A stretch of 64,000 nt of DNA, taken from contig OX442314.1 of NCBI GenBank assembly GCA_949358305.1, positions 43,100,581 through 43,164,580 of the forward strand, read 5' to 3'. Below the pieces are notes generated by a model. The model searched no databases. It was not told the DNA's origin and saw nothing but the letters and a program-made list of their open reading frames with translations. The first letter of the stretch is position 1. Each line of letters begins with the position of its first letter. The translations under genes were made by a program, and so were the position numbers. This stretch comes from Strigamia acuminata. Its lineage: Eukaryota > Arthropoda > Chilopoda > Geophilomorpha > Linotaeniidae. Below, one piece after another: positions 31,440 to 43,500 of the stretch.

Positions 31440-33419
31440 TCATCTCTTTAGACTCCGAATCATCTTTGCAATTTTGCTGCCGCCATAACGAACCGATTTA
31501 ATTACGCCAGCCGTTAAAATCCCCTTTAAGCTCTGCGTCCAACTCGACTTCCGAACGATTTGTTCAATGCCTAAAAAAAATTTAAAAAAAAAATATTTAC
31601 CGGTATCAATCGATTAAAATTTTTACGTCAACAGCTCATCACTAAACAACGGATATTTATGCAAAATAAAATTCGTTTTATGCACATACAATACGCAAAA
31701 TAAATTCTATTTTATGCAGTAAATGCAAAAGAAATTCTATTTTATGCAGTAAATGCAAAATAAATTCTATTTTATGCAGTAAATGCGAAATAAATTCTAC
31801 GAATTTATACATTTACGTCAATTTTGGACGTTTTATGCAATAAAACATATTTCTATGCATTTATCCGGTCTCTAATCATCACCTATCGCTATCATTTCGG
31901 CGCAATCAACATCTTGCGCCGTGGCACTCAAAATCTCCTCAACGTCCAAATATCGTCCGTCGCGGTGCCATTTAATGACCAACCTGTGCTGCAGTTGCTT
32001 CGGTATCAAATTCAAATGATGCAACCGTGCGCTCGAACTGCAATCTTGCTGAAAACAACACAATCAAAACATCAATTCCCCACTTCCAATCAAAAACTCC
32101 AATTTCCAAACATAAAAATACTAAAAAAAAAAAAAAAAAACCTCCAACATTTGCTTCGTTTCGTCCCAATATAAAACCTGCCCCATCGTTTTTATGTGTG
32201 GTCTGTACAAGTTCCTAAACTCCTCGACTTGTGGCCCGACGATATCGACCACTTTGTTCCGATTTTCGCCGAGTATCATCCGAAAATCGCCCTTGTAGGA
32301 CAACCCGGCGAGATGCGTGTACAATTCTCGCTCGCTGAAAGCCTCCGGAAGTTGCAGAAGCGCAACGTGTAATGCGCTGTGCAGATTCACTTTGAGCGCC
32401 GACTGCATCGACGGTTGGTTCGGCTCTTTCAAAATGTGAACCTGCAAACTACATTCGTCATTTTCCGCGCACGTTTTTCGTCCCCGGCTCGACCTTTTAC
32501 CGGCTTGTGCAATCTCCCGCTCACGTACAACGTCTCCCAATCCAATAAATCCGTGATTAGCTTCGAAGTGCTTATCACGCCGTATTTAATGACCTGGAAA
32601 ATCGCCGAATAAATATATGTAGGGTGTCCGCAAGCCAATGCGCCCGTTTGAAATGAGCCCGGATAAATAATTATGTTGGAATTTGGGCTTGAAGTTTGAG
32701 TTTTTTTGATATTCTGAAGATTATTACTGAAATTTGGGCCAATTTCTTACATTTTGGACATCTAAAAATGCTATTTATGCTTGTTTTGGCTCAATTCTGA
32801 TTGAACAAAAGTTCATATGCACTTTCATCGGCATGCCAGTAAACCTCGCACTAATTCATACACAAAACATTTCAGTTAGTTTGTACTTTTCATTGACAAA
32901 TTAAAATTGTCGCAAAATCAAGTTGTGTCGACGAAAATTAAACACGATAAAAATATCTATGAGCAGTCGGCGCTAGCCGTTTATTTTATGTACTCATTTC
33001 AAATGGATGCAGCCGGCTTGCGGAAAAGCTTTAATTTTGTCTGTTCAAAACCTTATTTTCAAAGGGAACTAATGTATTGAAATAAATGTTTGCGCCTAAA
33101 TTCTGTTGGATCCGTGAAATGAAGTTGGCGCCTCCTAATCGCAGTAACGAGTAGTGTCTGGGATTCATTTTCAAGTTCTCTGCATGCCATGCTGTTGGGT
33201 TGTCAACTGCGATGATGAAATCGATCATGCTGTTCTGTAAGGAGAGAAGGGAAACTGTAAATAAATGTTTTCATGTTCTAAAATTGTGTTTAGATTTACC
33301 TTGGATATGTCTTGCGCTCCTTGCCTGAAAATTGCAGAGCCATAAGCAAATGCAAACGAAAAATTTTGTGGAAACAGTCTGAGAACACGTCGTAACATGT
33401 CGTCCACTAATAAACTCAT
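31440..33419 (-). CDS. TAMM41: Mitochondrial phosphatidate cytidylyltransferase, TAM41
   Basis: Six exons close in frame to 330 aa: 33419-33300, 33234-33052, 32593-32501, 32441-32142, 32048-31883, 31570-31440. TAM41 makes CDP-diacylglycerol from phosphatidic acid and CTP at the matrix side of the inner mitochondrial membrane, feeding cardiolipin synthesis. The nucleotidyltransferase-fold motifs are present: [10 protein letters not shown] near residue 26, then [11 protein letters not shown] carrying the metal-binding Asp, then [12 protein letters not shown]. Later family blocks are [30 protein letters not shown] and a C-terminal [16 protein letters not shown]. Donor sites GTTTTG (33051) and GTTTTT (32141) are weak. 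Intron 2 contains a MITE and intron 5 a set of short tandem repeats. Homology is clear throughout. Confidence 0.93.
31640..31875. repeat. ATGCA-rich tandem repeats in TAMM41 intron 5
   Basis: Three to four copies of a roughly 30-bp unit containing AATTCTATTTTATGCAGTAA lie between TTATGCAAAATAAAATTC and CTATGCATTTATCCGG. They are related to the ATAAATGCAT element at 20424. Confidence 0.7.
32627..33030. mobile_element. MITE in TAMM41 intron 2
   Basis: Terminal repeats of about 30 bp: CCGCAAGCC...TTTGAAATGAG on the left, and the same on the reverse strand at the right end (CTCATTTCAAATGG...GGCTTGCGG). The interior matches 21630-21920 in reverse. No ORF. Confidence 0.75.
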
Positions 33420-33944
33420 TTTATTGTAAAGATATTTCTGGATACGGTGTATTTTGAGGTACCGCCCAAAGTTGGTTAGTTGGTTCTGGTTCTGGTTCCG
33501 TTTCCTGCTGGTGGGGGTTGTTGGGAGCGCCGCAGAAGTGTGTAATCGATCCGTGTTTTATTTTAACACATAATTTGTATTTCTGTTCGTTAAATTTTAA
33601 TTTTTATGAAATAATTTCATAAAAATTAATGTGATGTCTATGTTTTGTGCTTGTTTTTAATTATAGCCGATTAAAATTTGATGCATAGTTTTCAATTTTA
33701 ACAAAAAAATAATAATTTTGTTTGTATAAAATTGTAATTTTAATAAAACAAAAAAAAACCAAATTTGCAAAAATATATGACAAATTAAACAATGTACACA
33801 GTGCACTTCAACACTTCCATTTTCGGTCTTTTTAGTCTTATTTTTAAAATTGAAAAACAAGAAATCGGATGAAAAATTGAAAAACATTCACATGTTTAAT
33901 TTTGCAGTAAAAACCTAAGTTACAAAGAAATCGTCAAATTGTAA

Positions 33945-35905
33945 TCAACAATCCTTCGCTGAGAGCGTTTCTAGGAGTTCGCCAGACGATTTTAATTCCT
34001 GTTTAAAACGAACAAACAAAAAATTGTAGTTTTATATCTTAAAAACTCTGAATTAATACCTTAATGATGTCCAGACCACCCACTAACTCCCCATTCACGT
34101 AAACCTGAGGGTAGGTCGGCCAATTCGAATAAACCTTCAAATCCTGTCGCACTTGCTCGTCTTCGAGAATGTCGAACGTCGAGTAACTCACTCCCGTTTC
34201 TTTCAAAATTTCAACCAGAGTTTTACTGAAGCCGCAGCGCGGTGTTTCCGCATTCCCTTTCATGAAAACCATAATGGCCGCCTTGTTTATCAACTTCTTC
34301 AGCCTTTGCAAAGGAAATTAAAAATTATTTCATCTCACTCGAAATATTCGGTGCATGTAAACGTAGTATAAACGTCCGCAAAATACGTTACGCATAGGGT
34401 TTCTGTTTCCCCGCCTTTTTAAAATTCCCGGTTCCCGGTACCAAAATGGCCGGTACTCCCGGGAAATCGGTACTCCAGGGACCAAAAAAGGTCAGGCGAG
34501 AGGCGACGAAAAATGACAAAACATGGCCGTTTTTTGTCAAAAATAGCCATTTTTAGCAATTTTGAGCCATTTTTAATGGTAAAAATGGCCGTTTTCCGTC
34601 AAAAGTGGCCGTTTTTCGTCAAGAATGGCCGTTTTTCGTCAAAAATAGGCATTTTTCGTTAAAAATGGCCATTTTTTAGCCATTTTTTGTTCAAAATGGC
34701 CATTTTCATCAGTGAAACGTTACAAAATTTAACGTTTGACCGATGAAAATGATGTTTCAGCAACGAATTTTTGACGGAACCGGTTTTTCTCCAATTTCCC
34801 GATTCCCGGTACCGTGATTTCTCACCGGGATTCCCGGAAAATCGGTACCCCGGTTTCCCGGTACCGAAACCCTAGTTACGCATAATTTTCATTTTTATTT
34901 TTTTTACGTATTTACTTTTCGTCCTTGTTTTCCTTCTTGGGCAAAATCGGACTAAGTTCTCCACTTGATTCCATCTCCTTCACAATATCCAACCCGCCAA
35001 TTAATTCTCCCTTGACATACAACTGGGGATAAGTCGGCCAGTTCGAGAACGTTTTTAAACCTTGGCGAACATCTTCATCCGACAGGATGTCAAACGTGCT
35101 GTAATCCGTGTTGTGTTGGTTGAGAATTTCTATTATACTTTTGCTAAAGCCTAAATTAAATCGACGAATAAATTAAATTAAATTAAAACCACTCGAGCAA
35201 CCAAAATTACCGCATCGCGGCTCGAGCGCCGATCCTTTCATAAATAACACACAACCAGCCTGATTGATTAGAGATTTCAATCTGGTGTTTAAATCCTTCT
35301 CGGGTCGCGCGGGAGACGACGGTGACGGTAAAACAAATCCGATTTGGCAATTTTCTTTGATCTTTTTGTTTAATTCCGCAACATTAGCGCCGTTTATTCG
35401 CGCCACCTCCTTGCTGCTCTGTAAATAAATAAAATATGAATGTATCGAGTGATGAATTTGACGTTAAAATTTATAATTTAATTTTTTGGTTTGTTTTTAT
35501 TCACTTTAATTAAAACACAAGTTGGCACTGCATTGATGTCGTATTTAAGCGACAATTCCGGTATGTTTTCCGCTTCGACCTACGATTTAAATAAAAATTA
35601 GTGTTTTAGTAGTTTGTAATAGATTTATAAATGTTTGGTGAGTAATTTGCCTCTAGTATGGTGACGGAATTCAACGCCGGGTCGTTGGAAATCAATTGTA
35701 AAACTTCGGTGATTTGTTTGCATTGCGGCGCCCACGCTGTCCAGAAGTGAACGACAAGTAAATTTCCTTTGCTGGTTTAAAAATAAATAAAATGTCAGTT
35801 TAAATGGCTGGTTATTTTTTTTTTGTTGTTTGCTGGTGTTTACCCGGAGCTTTCATTTAGGATTTTGTCGAAATCTTGGATTTTCTTCACATTCGTGATA
35901 GCCAT
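33945..35905 (-). CDS. GLRX3: Glutaredoxin-3 (PICOT), monothiol multidomain glutaredoxin
   Basis: Seven exons close in frame to 332 aa (human about 335): 35905-35844, 35771-35651, 35579-35505, 35418-35211, 35150-34916, 34303-34060, 33998-33945. An N-terminal thioredoxin-like domain has WTAWAPQC (a single Cys, as in PICOT), followed by two monothiol glutaredoxin domains, each with a CGFS active site (PRCGFSK twice) and the SNWPTYPQ and GGLDI motifs. Grx3 binds [2Fe-2S] clusters with BolA2 and works in cytosolic iron-sulfur supply. Intron 2 has a GC donor (GAG then GCAAAT). Intron 5 contains a complete hAT-type MITE. It is transcribed head to head with the dehydrogenase at 36646. Confidence 0.95.
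34395..34874. mobile_element. hAT-type MITE, copy 2 (480 bp)
   Basis: Ends are TAGGGTTTCTG and CCGAAACCCTA, with a perfect 8-bp target duplication GTTACGCA (34387-34394, 34875-34882). The interior is built from repeated AAAATGGCCATTTTT/CGTCAAAAATGG words. It lies in GLRX3 intron 5. Confidence 0.92.
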
Positions 35906-36137
35906 TTTTTGTGTTACTGCAAGGAAGACACAACCAATAAGTTACACTACAAAAGATCCAACCAATGACAGACCAGTTTGCCCAGTGCCATCCACCGATA
36001 TCTTTATGCAACATTTGGATGTGATGTTGCAGTTGTGAGGCGGCAAATTTGAAAACGTATAAACAAAGTTAAGTATAAATTTTAAATTTCGTTGGTAGAT
36101 CATCTGTTAATAAGAAAATTAATTATTATTTATTAAT

Positions 36138-36425
36138 TAATTATTGATATAAATCAATATAAATCAATATAAATCAGCATAAATTAATATAAATCAATAT
36201 AAATTAATATAAATCAATATAAATCAATATAAATCAATATAAATCTTTATAAATCAATATAAATTAATATAAATCAATATAAATCAATATAAATCAATAA
36301 AAATCAATATAAATCAATATAAATCAATAAAAATCAACACAAATCAATATAAATCAATATAAATCAATATAAATCAATATAAATCAATATAAATCAATAT
36401 AAATCAATATAAATCAATAAATTGT
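36138..36425. repeat. Tandem repeat of AAATCAATATA
   Basis: About 24 copies of an 11-12-bp unit with single-base variants lie in the divergent region between GLRX3 and the dehydrogenase gene, so close to both presumed promoters. Confidence 0.9.
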
Positions 36426-36645
36426 CAATATTCAACTAAAATAAATTCTAAAACAACATTAAACAATAAATTTAAATTTTCATGAACGAAATAGATGATT
36501 TACACCGCTTGATGTTGATTTCATTCCAACAAAACAAATTACTGCACAAAACCACAAAACACGCCATCAGACAGCGCTCAAATCGGCTTGCATTGCAGGA
36601 AAGCGCACCAACATCGGGTGGGGCGGCGGTCGGTGTAACAAAAAC

Positions 36646-38239
36646 GTGTCTAATCGTTCTCCCAGACCAAAAACAACCGTCAAAATGATTTTCCTACCCG
36701 ACATGCTCCCCCAAAACTTCCAGCCAGCAACAACACAGCCCGACGAAAGCGACGAAAAACCGATAACCCGAGAAAACCTCATGCTTCGCTGCGTCTTCAG
36801 TTTCGTATTGATTATTTTCCTCGCCATCGTCGGCGCGATCGTCGTGCTCATGTCGCCCTTGACGCCCGTCGAACCGTTCAATTCAAACCTAGACTGGGCC
36901 GACCTGGACGTCCCGAACGATCTAAGTTCGCGGGTCCCGTTCAACATCCCCCGACAGCTCAAAATACCAAAGGGCTTCGGAATCGAAGTGTACGCGCAGG
37001 TCCCGTCGGCGCGATTTCTCCTCACGCTCCCCGACGACACCGTGCTCGTTTCCCGACCGAAACTCGGACTCGTCTCGCTCCTGCGACCGTCCGGCTCTTT
37101 CCACCGGCCCGCGACGCTGCACACGTTCGTGTCCGACCTCAAACTACCCCAAGATATGATCTACCACAAGGAAACGAACGGAGACGAGTACATTTACGTC
37201 GCAGAGAGCACCAGAGTCGCGCGATATTTGTACAGAAAGGGACAGAAAAAGTTAGGCTTTGCCGAGGTATTTTTTTAAACATTTTTGATCATAAAATTAA
37301 TTTTTTGATCGTAAAATTAATTTTTTCATTCAATATTTTCATTTTCTGATCATAAAATTAATTTTTTCATTCAATATTTTCGTTTTCTGATCATAAAATT
37401 AATTTTTTCATTCAATATTTTTATTTTCTAAGGTCGTGGTGGACGATTTACCGTATTTCGACGGTTATTTGCACCCGTTCAAGGGCATAGCGATCGGCAA
37501 CGGGAGTTTGTACGTCTCGATCGGCAGCTCGACCGACGCGAACACCGAGGACTTGTCGGCCGAGCCAAAACGAGGCTCGATTTACGCCTACCGGCTTAGC
37601 GACGGTCAACGACGGCTCGTTTCGGCCGGGATTCGTCATTGCGAGGGGCTAGCCTTCCAGCCGGCCACCGGGAACCTGTGGGCGGTTTCCAGCCAGCGCA
37701 CCGACATCAAATACCCGTTCAAGGACGAAAATTACGGACGGTTTGACGACGAGTTCGCGCTGAACAATCCGGTGGACGAATTCATGCAGATAGTCGAGGG
37801 GGAAGACTACGGCTGGCCTTATTGCAATCCGCTACATTCGTTCATCGTGCCCGTACGATACGCGCCCGATTTCGACAACAATCCGCGCGAGACTGAGCGT
37901 AACTGTTCCGATTTTCGCATGGTGGATTTGGACCTCCCGCCGCACTCCGTGCCGCTCGGATTGACGTTTTGGAGCGGAGAGAACGTCCCGAATCACTACA
38001 ACGGGATCGCGGTGATCGCGTTGCACGACAACTGGAAGGACGGACATAAAGTGATTCACGTGCCGTGGAATCCGCTGAAAAGACCGCAGTTTTTCAAGGA
38101 ACTCGTCGTCGGATGGGCGTCGGAGAGTGATAAGACTCGGTGGGGTCAACCGGTGGACACGGCCGTGTTGCGAGACGGGAGTCTTTTGATTTCGGAGGAT
38201 TTGCACGGCGTTATTTATAGATTGTACAAGAAAACTTAG
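36646..38239 (+). CDS. Membrane-anchored PQQ/sorbosone-dehydrogenase-like beta-propeller
   Basis: Two exons (36646-37266, 37433-38239) encode 475 aa. After a cytoplasmic N-terminus of about 45 residues comes one membrane segment (CVFSFVLIIFLAIVGAIVVL), making a type II or uncleaved-anchor protein. The rest is a six-bladed-propeller glucose/sorbosone dehydrogenase-like domain: PKGFGIEVYAQVPSARFL, YIYVAESTRVARY, GSLYVSIGSSTDAN, GIRHCEGLAFQPATGNLWAV and EDYGWPYCNP are typical of the bacterial L-sorbosone dehydrogenase/COG2133 group. PQQ use and substrate cannot be read from the sequence. The exons are GC-richer than the flanks. The intron (166 bp) contains a 43-bp tandem repeat. Start: the first ATG that keeps the whole anchor; M14 and M20 are alternatives. 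Confidence 0.82.
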
Positions 38240-38584
38240 TGATTTTGTAGAGAAGTTTTAGTCATAATTGTGCCTTGTTTCAAGTGAAACAGTTTTTTCA
38301 ATTCATAGTTTAGTAAGCTGTTAATTAATTAATAAACTCGAAGTTTATTTGTTTTTCAATTTGTTTTTTTTTACATTTCACACATTTTCATCAATTTTCT
38401 ATATTTATTTTTATATTTATTTTTCCAAAAGTCGATTATTTTTAACGCGTAGAAATAAACCAGAATGTAAATTCCACACTGAGAATAAATCACAAATCTA
38501 TTTTACAAAACCTCTGTTTAGGTTTATTTAAAATATTTTTAAAATTTTGATTGAAAATTTTGTTCAGTTGTAATTTTTAAGAGA

Positions 38585-38613
38585 CAAACTTTTTGTGCAT
38601 TGCAGCTCCCTCT
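38585..38613 (+). repeat. Duplicated splice-junction fragment from the UMPS relic
   Basis: A 29-bp stretch (TTTGTGCATTGCAGCTCCCT and onward to GAGAT) is identical to the reverse complement of about 18381-18409, spanning the acceptor and start of the first UMPS-relic block. Confidence 0.6.
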
Positions 38614-38715
38614 GTGAGATTAAAGCGAAACTAAAAATGTAAATAAACATGATTGTCTCCTCTAGGGCACCGTAGAAAGGAATAGTCGTCCTCGTTAACG
38701 ACTGGTATAAAGAAA

Positions 38716-38889
38716 TGACGTCATCATACCGCGACCGGTGCCGACCGGTCGTTGAAAATTTAAAAAATGGCGGCCTCGGTGCCGGTTGATTTTACGTGTT
38801 TTTAGGAATTTCTTTTAGATTTTGGATAAAATTTTTCAGGACCTTCAAAGACAAAAGAAAAACGCAGCGGAGGAGGACGCCGGCGATAA
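38716..38889 (+). pseudogene. RBM8A-derived fragment: CRE, start codon and last exon
   Basis: 38840-38889 repeats the RBM8A terminal exon with two base changes, including its CAG acceptor and TAA stop, in the opposite orientation. Upstream, TGACGTCA (38716-38723) stands 43 nt before AAATGGCGGCC (ATG 38767), echoing the RBM8A promoter, where the gap is 46 nt and the start is AAATGGCGGAC. The RRM-coding part is absent. It is probably a deleted gene copy. A tiny spliced ORF is conceivable but unsupported. Confidence 0.65.
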
Positions 38890-39343
38890 AAGTTGATTTT
38901 TTTAAAAAAATGTAATTATTCGTAGTTTGAGCATTCTTGTATTGTAATATTAATAATAATTGAATTAAATTTTCATGTATAAATTTCTGCTTCTTTTTTT
39001 TTTTTAACTAAATGCTTTGTAATTAGCTGGTGGAGTTGTTTAAAATGACCATGTTTAAGTTTTAAAATGTCCTTTTCAGAAGAAAAGAAGTAAGTTTTTA
39101 TTTAAGAAATGCAATTTTTACTTAAAAAATGCAATTTTTATTTAAAAAATGCAATTTTAACTTAAAACATGCAATTTTTTCTTTTAAATGTCAATTTGTC
39201 TCGAAAAAGAAAATTACAGGTATTAGTATTTACACCAAAAATGGCAAAACTTTATTGAAAAAGGCAAATAATTCTAATTTTATCATTATGATGTCTTCGG
39301 CCAAGTAAAAGGTTGTCATTCGGCCGAATTTTGATGCCAATTC

Positions 39344-39795
39344 TTGCAGTTGTTACACCAAATTCTGCATTTGTTTCACCACATTCTGAAGCAATATACT
39401 ACTCTTCTTCCATTTACAGATGAAATAAATGTTCCAATGTTTGAATTTCACCAAATAATGCACCTACCCATGCTAAGGACAACACCAAATAATCTGAAAT
39501 ATTTAGTTAATTCAATGACAAATAGGTTCATTATAGTTATTAGAATGAATAGGAAGCAAACCAAACATTAGAAATGAAAATTGGTTATATTTTTGATGAT
39601 TTAGAGCACATGGTCTAAAGCTTTTTTTCCAGCATAAATGACATTTTTAGAACAATTTCTTTTATTTCTTAAATTTGATTTGAGTTATAATCTTATAATT
39701 TTTAAATATTATTGCTTCATTGTCATGATATAAACCTGTAAATAAATTTTCAAGTCAAAATTTGACTTGCAACTAAGAAACCTGTAGTGGTCTCA
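39344..39795. mobile_element. Second copy of the Tc1-like repeat (uninterrupted)
   Basis: It matches 2855-3204 joined to 16893-16997. At the retrotransposon target it reads AGTTATAATCTTATAATTTT, so it documents the empty site. It is followed by four copies of a 15-bp unit GTTGTGTCGCTGTAC (39797-39856). Confidence 0.75.
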
Positions 39796-39856
39796 AACGT
39801 TGTGTCGCTGTACGTTGTGTCGCTGTACGTTGTGTCGCTGTACATTGTGTCGCTGT

Positions 39857-40531
39857 TCTAAAATGTCGCGCTAGATGACACGCCTGTGTACATACAATAA
39901 ATAAAACTTGCAGAGAACAACAAGCAAACTGATTACTCTTAAAATTAATGATGATTTACAAGCACGTATTTTTAATTTTAATTCTCGCTAATCATAACCA
40001 AAAAATAAAAAATTAACTCGTCAACACGACCATCAAATTCTGCCCCAGAAATTTTACGACGCATAATTAACAGGAAGTTAAAACAAACTATAAATTAGCC
40101 CTCCACTAACTACAAAAAACCTACTCGACCCTCTTACTTCACCGCCCGCAAGGCCGCAAACCACCAAGAACTATTTCCAACCTAACGAGACCAGAGCACG
40201 GCAAAAACATATTACAACTCAAAAACATAAATTCCCACCAACACATTTATGTCTCCCCAGATTATACTCATCAAAATCCCACACCAGCGACATACCCCCA
40301 TATTTACGTCAAATTTATGTGAATGTTGACCAAATTCCGCATATTCCGGTACCTTAGGGGCCGTTGAAGCCTACAACTATCTATTTTTACAACTAATAGC
40401 ATTGTAATTGGTGGTTTCGAGTTGAAAACAAACTTCTAACGATCAATCACACACAACTGATTGCAATCTCGTGCAACAAGAACAAAACTTTCATCCCGTT
40501 TGAGAATTTTTCAATTCTTTCGAGCTCTGTC
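39857..40531. other. Intergenic region before the channel gene
   Basis: Nothing beyond AT-rich sequence and a likely promoter region for the DEG/ENaC gene; no ORF is supported. Confidence 0.4.
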
Positions 40532-43500
40532 ATGGCGGCGGGTGCGCGAAGGATCAACGCAAAGTTGATTCGAATTTTGATGCAAAAAACAAGTTTGAGT
40601 GACGGCATAGTCAAAGATATATTCGATAATTGCAAACCGACGTACACGAGGATCCTGTGGGGTTCGGTTTTGCTCGTGTGTCTGTTTACATGTTGTTACC
40701 AAACGGGCGACCGAATCGCTTATTATTTCCAAGACCCGACGGCCGTGGACGTGAGTTTTAGGAAGTTGGATTCGTTCATGTATCCGTCGGTTCGCTTTTG
40801 CTCGATGGCCACGAGTTATGTTGAAAAGTTTACGAGGAATAGTGGCATCGATTTGTCGGGGTTCCATTGCAAATTCGCGTTTTATGCGCTGCTCAACGAA
40901 CCCGGGGTGAATTTCTCGGAAATGTGGGACGTCGGTCAGAATCAGTTTAAACATTTTGAAATAAAAACGCTTAATGTGAGTATAAATACTGTATTTGTAG
41001 CAATTTTGTTTTCGCTTTAATTTTATGTTTTTCGTTCAGAATTCGGTGGACCCATCGAAGTTCGTGAGGGAAATGTCGTCAATCGGGTTATGCAATTCAG
41101 TGAAACTGGGTAAGTACGGTACGGATGTGTGCGGGGCCGTCTTAACACTTTTCAGCACCCTGGGCTAATAAAAATAATAAGTTGCGCGAGAAACACGAGA
41201 TGCGTGAGAGCTGCATTAAGTGCATTGCACTGCAAGGGAGTGATCAGCCGGCGAGGGCAGCTGGTTACAGTTATGCCGTGAACCAAAGATAACATGGACT
41301 CATGTTATTTCCTATTGATTCATTTTTCTGTGCGTTGATTGGATGACAGCAATCACGTTTCATGCATTGCTTGTTTTGTTACCTGTTGCTATCCCAGAAA
41401 ACATTGCGACTTTGTATTATGTGGCGCCGTCGGTGGCAAAACGCACTGACCATTAGTGTCCATGTTATCCTTGGTTCATGCAATCATCAGTCCCAAATGT
41501 TGTGCCAGTTTGTCGGTGGAATCAGAAAACTATTTTGGGATAATTTGTGAGGTCCACTTGAGATTTCGACTGACTAGGGGCCTCCGCAGGGTTTAATTTG
41601 GCATTGTAAGCATACAGGAAGTGTTAACTATACATTGGTGAGTCAGTAAAGGCACATCAAACACACATCCTGTATAATAGCTCTTCTCTTTGCATATAAC
41701 CATGTGTGTATGAAGATCATGATGGAACTGGAGTTTTGAAGGCGACCATGAGACCATATTTGATGTGCTCAGGAAAAGCCGTTGTAATGGTAACGACGAT
41801 ATTCCAATCAAAGTTTTTAATTTTTGCATGCATGGGTGTTCACCTCGTACGACTGGAATTTAGTTTTCTGAATAAGTTTGTCTTTTCTGGAAAACTGTTT
41901 CGTTTACGCGAGCAGTTTTACAGAAAGGTAAAATTCGCATTTTCACTTATCCAGATAAGTGGGTACATGTAAAGATGGTGATGTTTATACAAACCAGGAT
42001 TAAGTCATCAAAATTCTTGAATGAGATATTATGATCATGATATGGCGTGTTGTTTGCCAGAGTACAACTGATTTATGGATTGTAAGCACGCAGAAGGCCG
42101 GTATAGTAACCTAGACAATGACCAAGAGGTAAAAAACTAATATACATGGCAGTGGCCTTGTGTGGATGAATTTCAGAATTTGTATAAGCCTTTTAAAAAT
42201 TAAAAAAACTCTAAAATAAAAATTTTCTAAAAAAAAACAAAAAAAACAAAAAAAAAAAAACTGCAGTTTTTGGTAAAAAAAAAAAAAACTGCAACTTTTG
42301 TTTAGTTTGCACAATTTCATTCTTGCAGGCTGAAGTGACAGATGGAACACAATACCTGCAGTACCTTCTGCTGTATTTCACCGGAAGAAAATATTCCATT
42401 GACATCCACATAAAAAAAGTAAAACAAGCTATACATCCAAAACTGAAAAATTTTTGCTTTCTCACAAATCATTATCATCGTTAACACAGTTTATCCATTT
42501 ATTTTAGCATTACTTTTTGAACACTAAGAAAAATCCCTGCACAGATGCAACAACTTTCAAACGATGTGCAAAACGATGTCTCAACAAACTATACACTTCA
42601 AAACCATGTTGGTGAGTAACACTTGAGAGTTGCATTTCATGGTCTTGCATAACTTGTGACCGGCTGCCCCTGCGCTCTTCACTGCCAAGCAGCCATTGCA
42701 TTGGGAAATGCACTATAAGGACATCTGCGTCGAGCAATTCGTGACCGCATGTTGTACGTCTGAACACTCACAAAACAAATAGCTAGAAATCAGACTTACA
42801 AGTTAGTGTTTTTCTTTTGGTGCATTGTTTTGCTGATGACGCAATGCAGTAATCACAATTCACCCACATGGAAATAATCAAATAAGGAGGCGGCAAAAAA
42901 ATTGTCGCTTGCATCTTGCTAGGAGATTTGGAAATGAGTGTGTGGCCTTAGAGTGGTTGGTCGAGTCCACTACATTTAGGATCAACATATTGCAATCCAT
43001 CAATATTTGTCTGCTGTAAATATCCTAAGTCATAGTAGACTTGTCCAGTTACTCTGGTGACAAATAGTAGGCGCATTCGAAAACCGCATGTTTAACTTTC
43101 GGTTAAATATTACTATCGTACCTTGGTAAAGCAGTTTAAATATGTTGTTTAAAAAGCTGTTTAGTCTAGAATGACTTTTCGAATGCGCCTACTGTTATCG
43201 GTGACACAATTAGTACTAATAAGTAATGGGAACGGCCATACCACATTGAAAACATCGGTTCTCGTCCGATCCCCAAACTTAAGCAGCATCAGGTCTTGTT
43301 AGTACATGGTTGGGTGACCAGCTGGGTATCCCAGAATCCTAGAGCTACCCAGGCAGCACAATGGGTACTAGGGTTTCGGTTTTCCCGCCCTTTTCCAATT
43401 CCTGGTTCCCGGTACCAAAATGGCCAGTATTCCCGGGAAATCGGTACTCCCGGGAATTAAAATCAGGCGACAGAAAATGGTTAAAAATGGCCGTTTTTCG

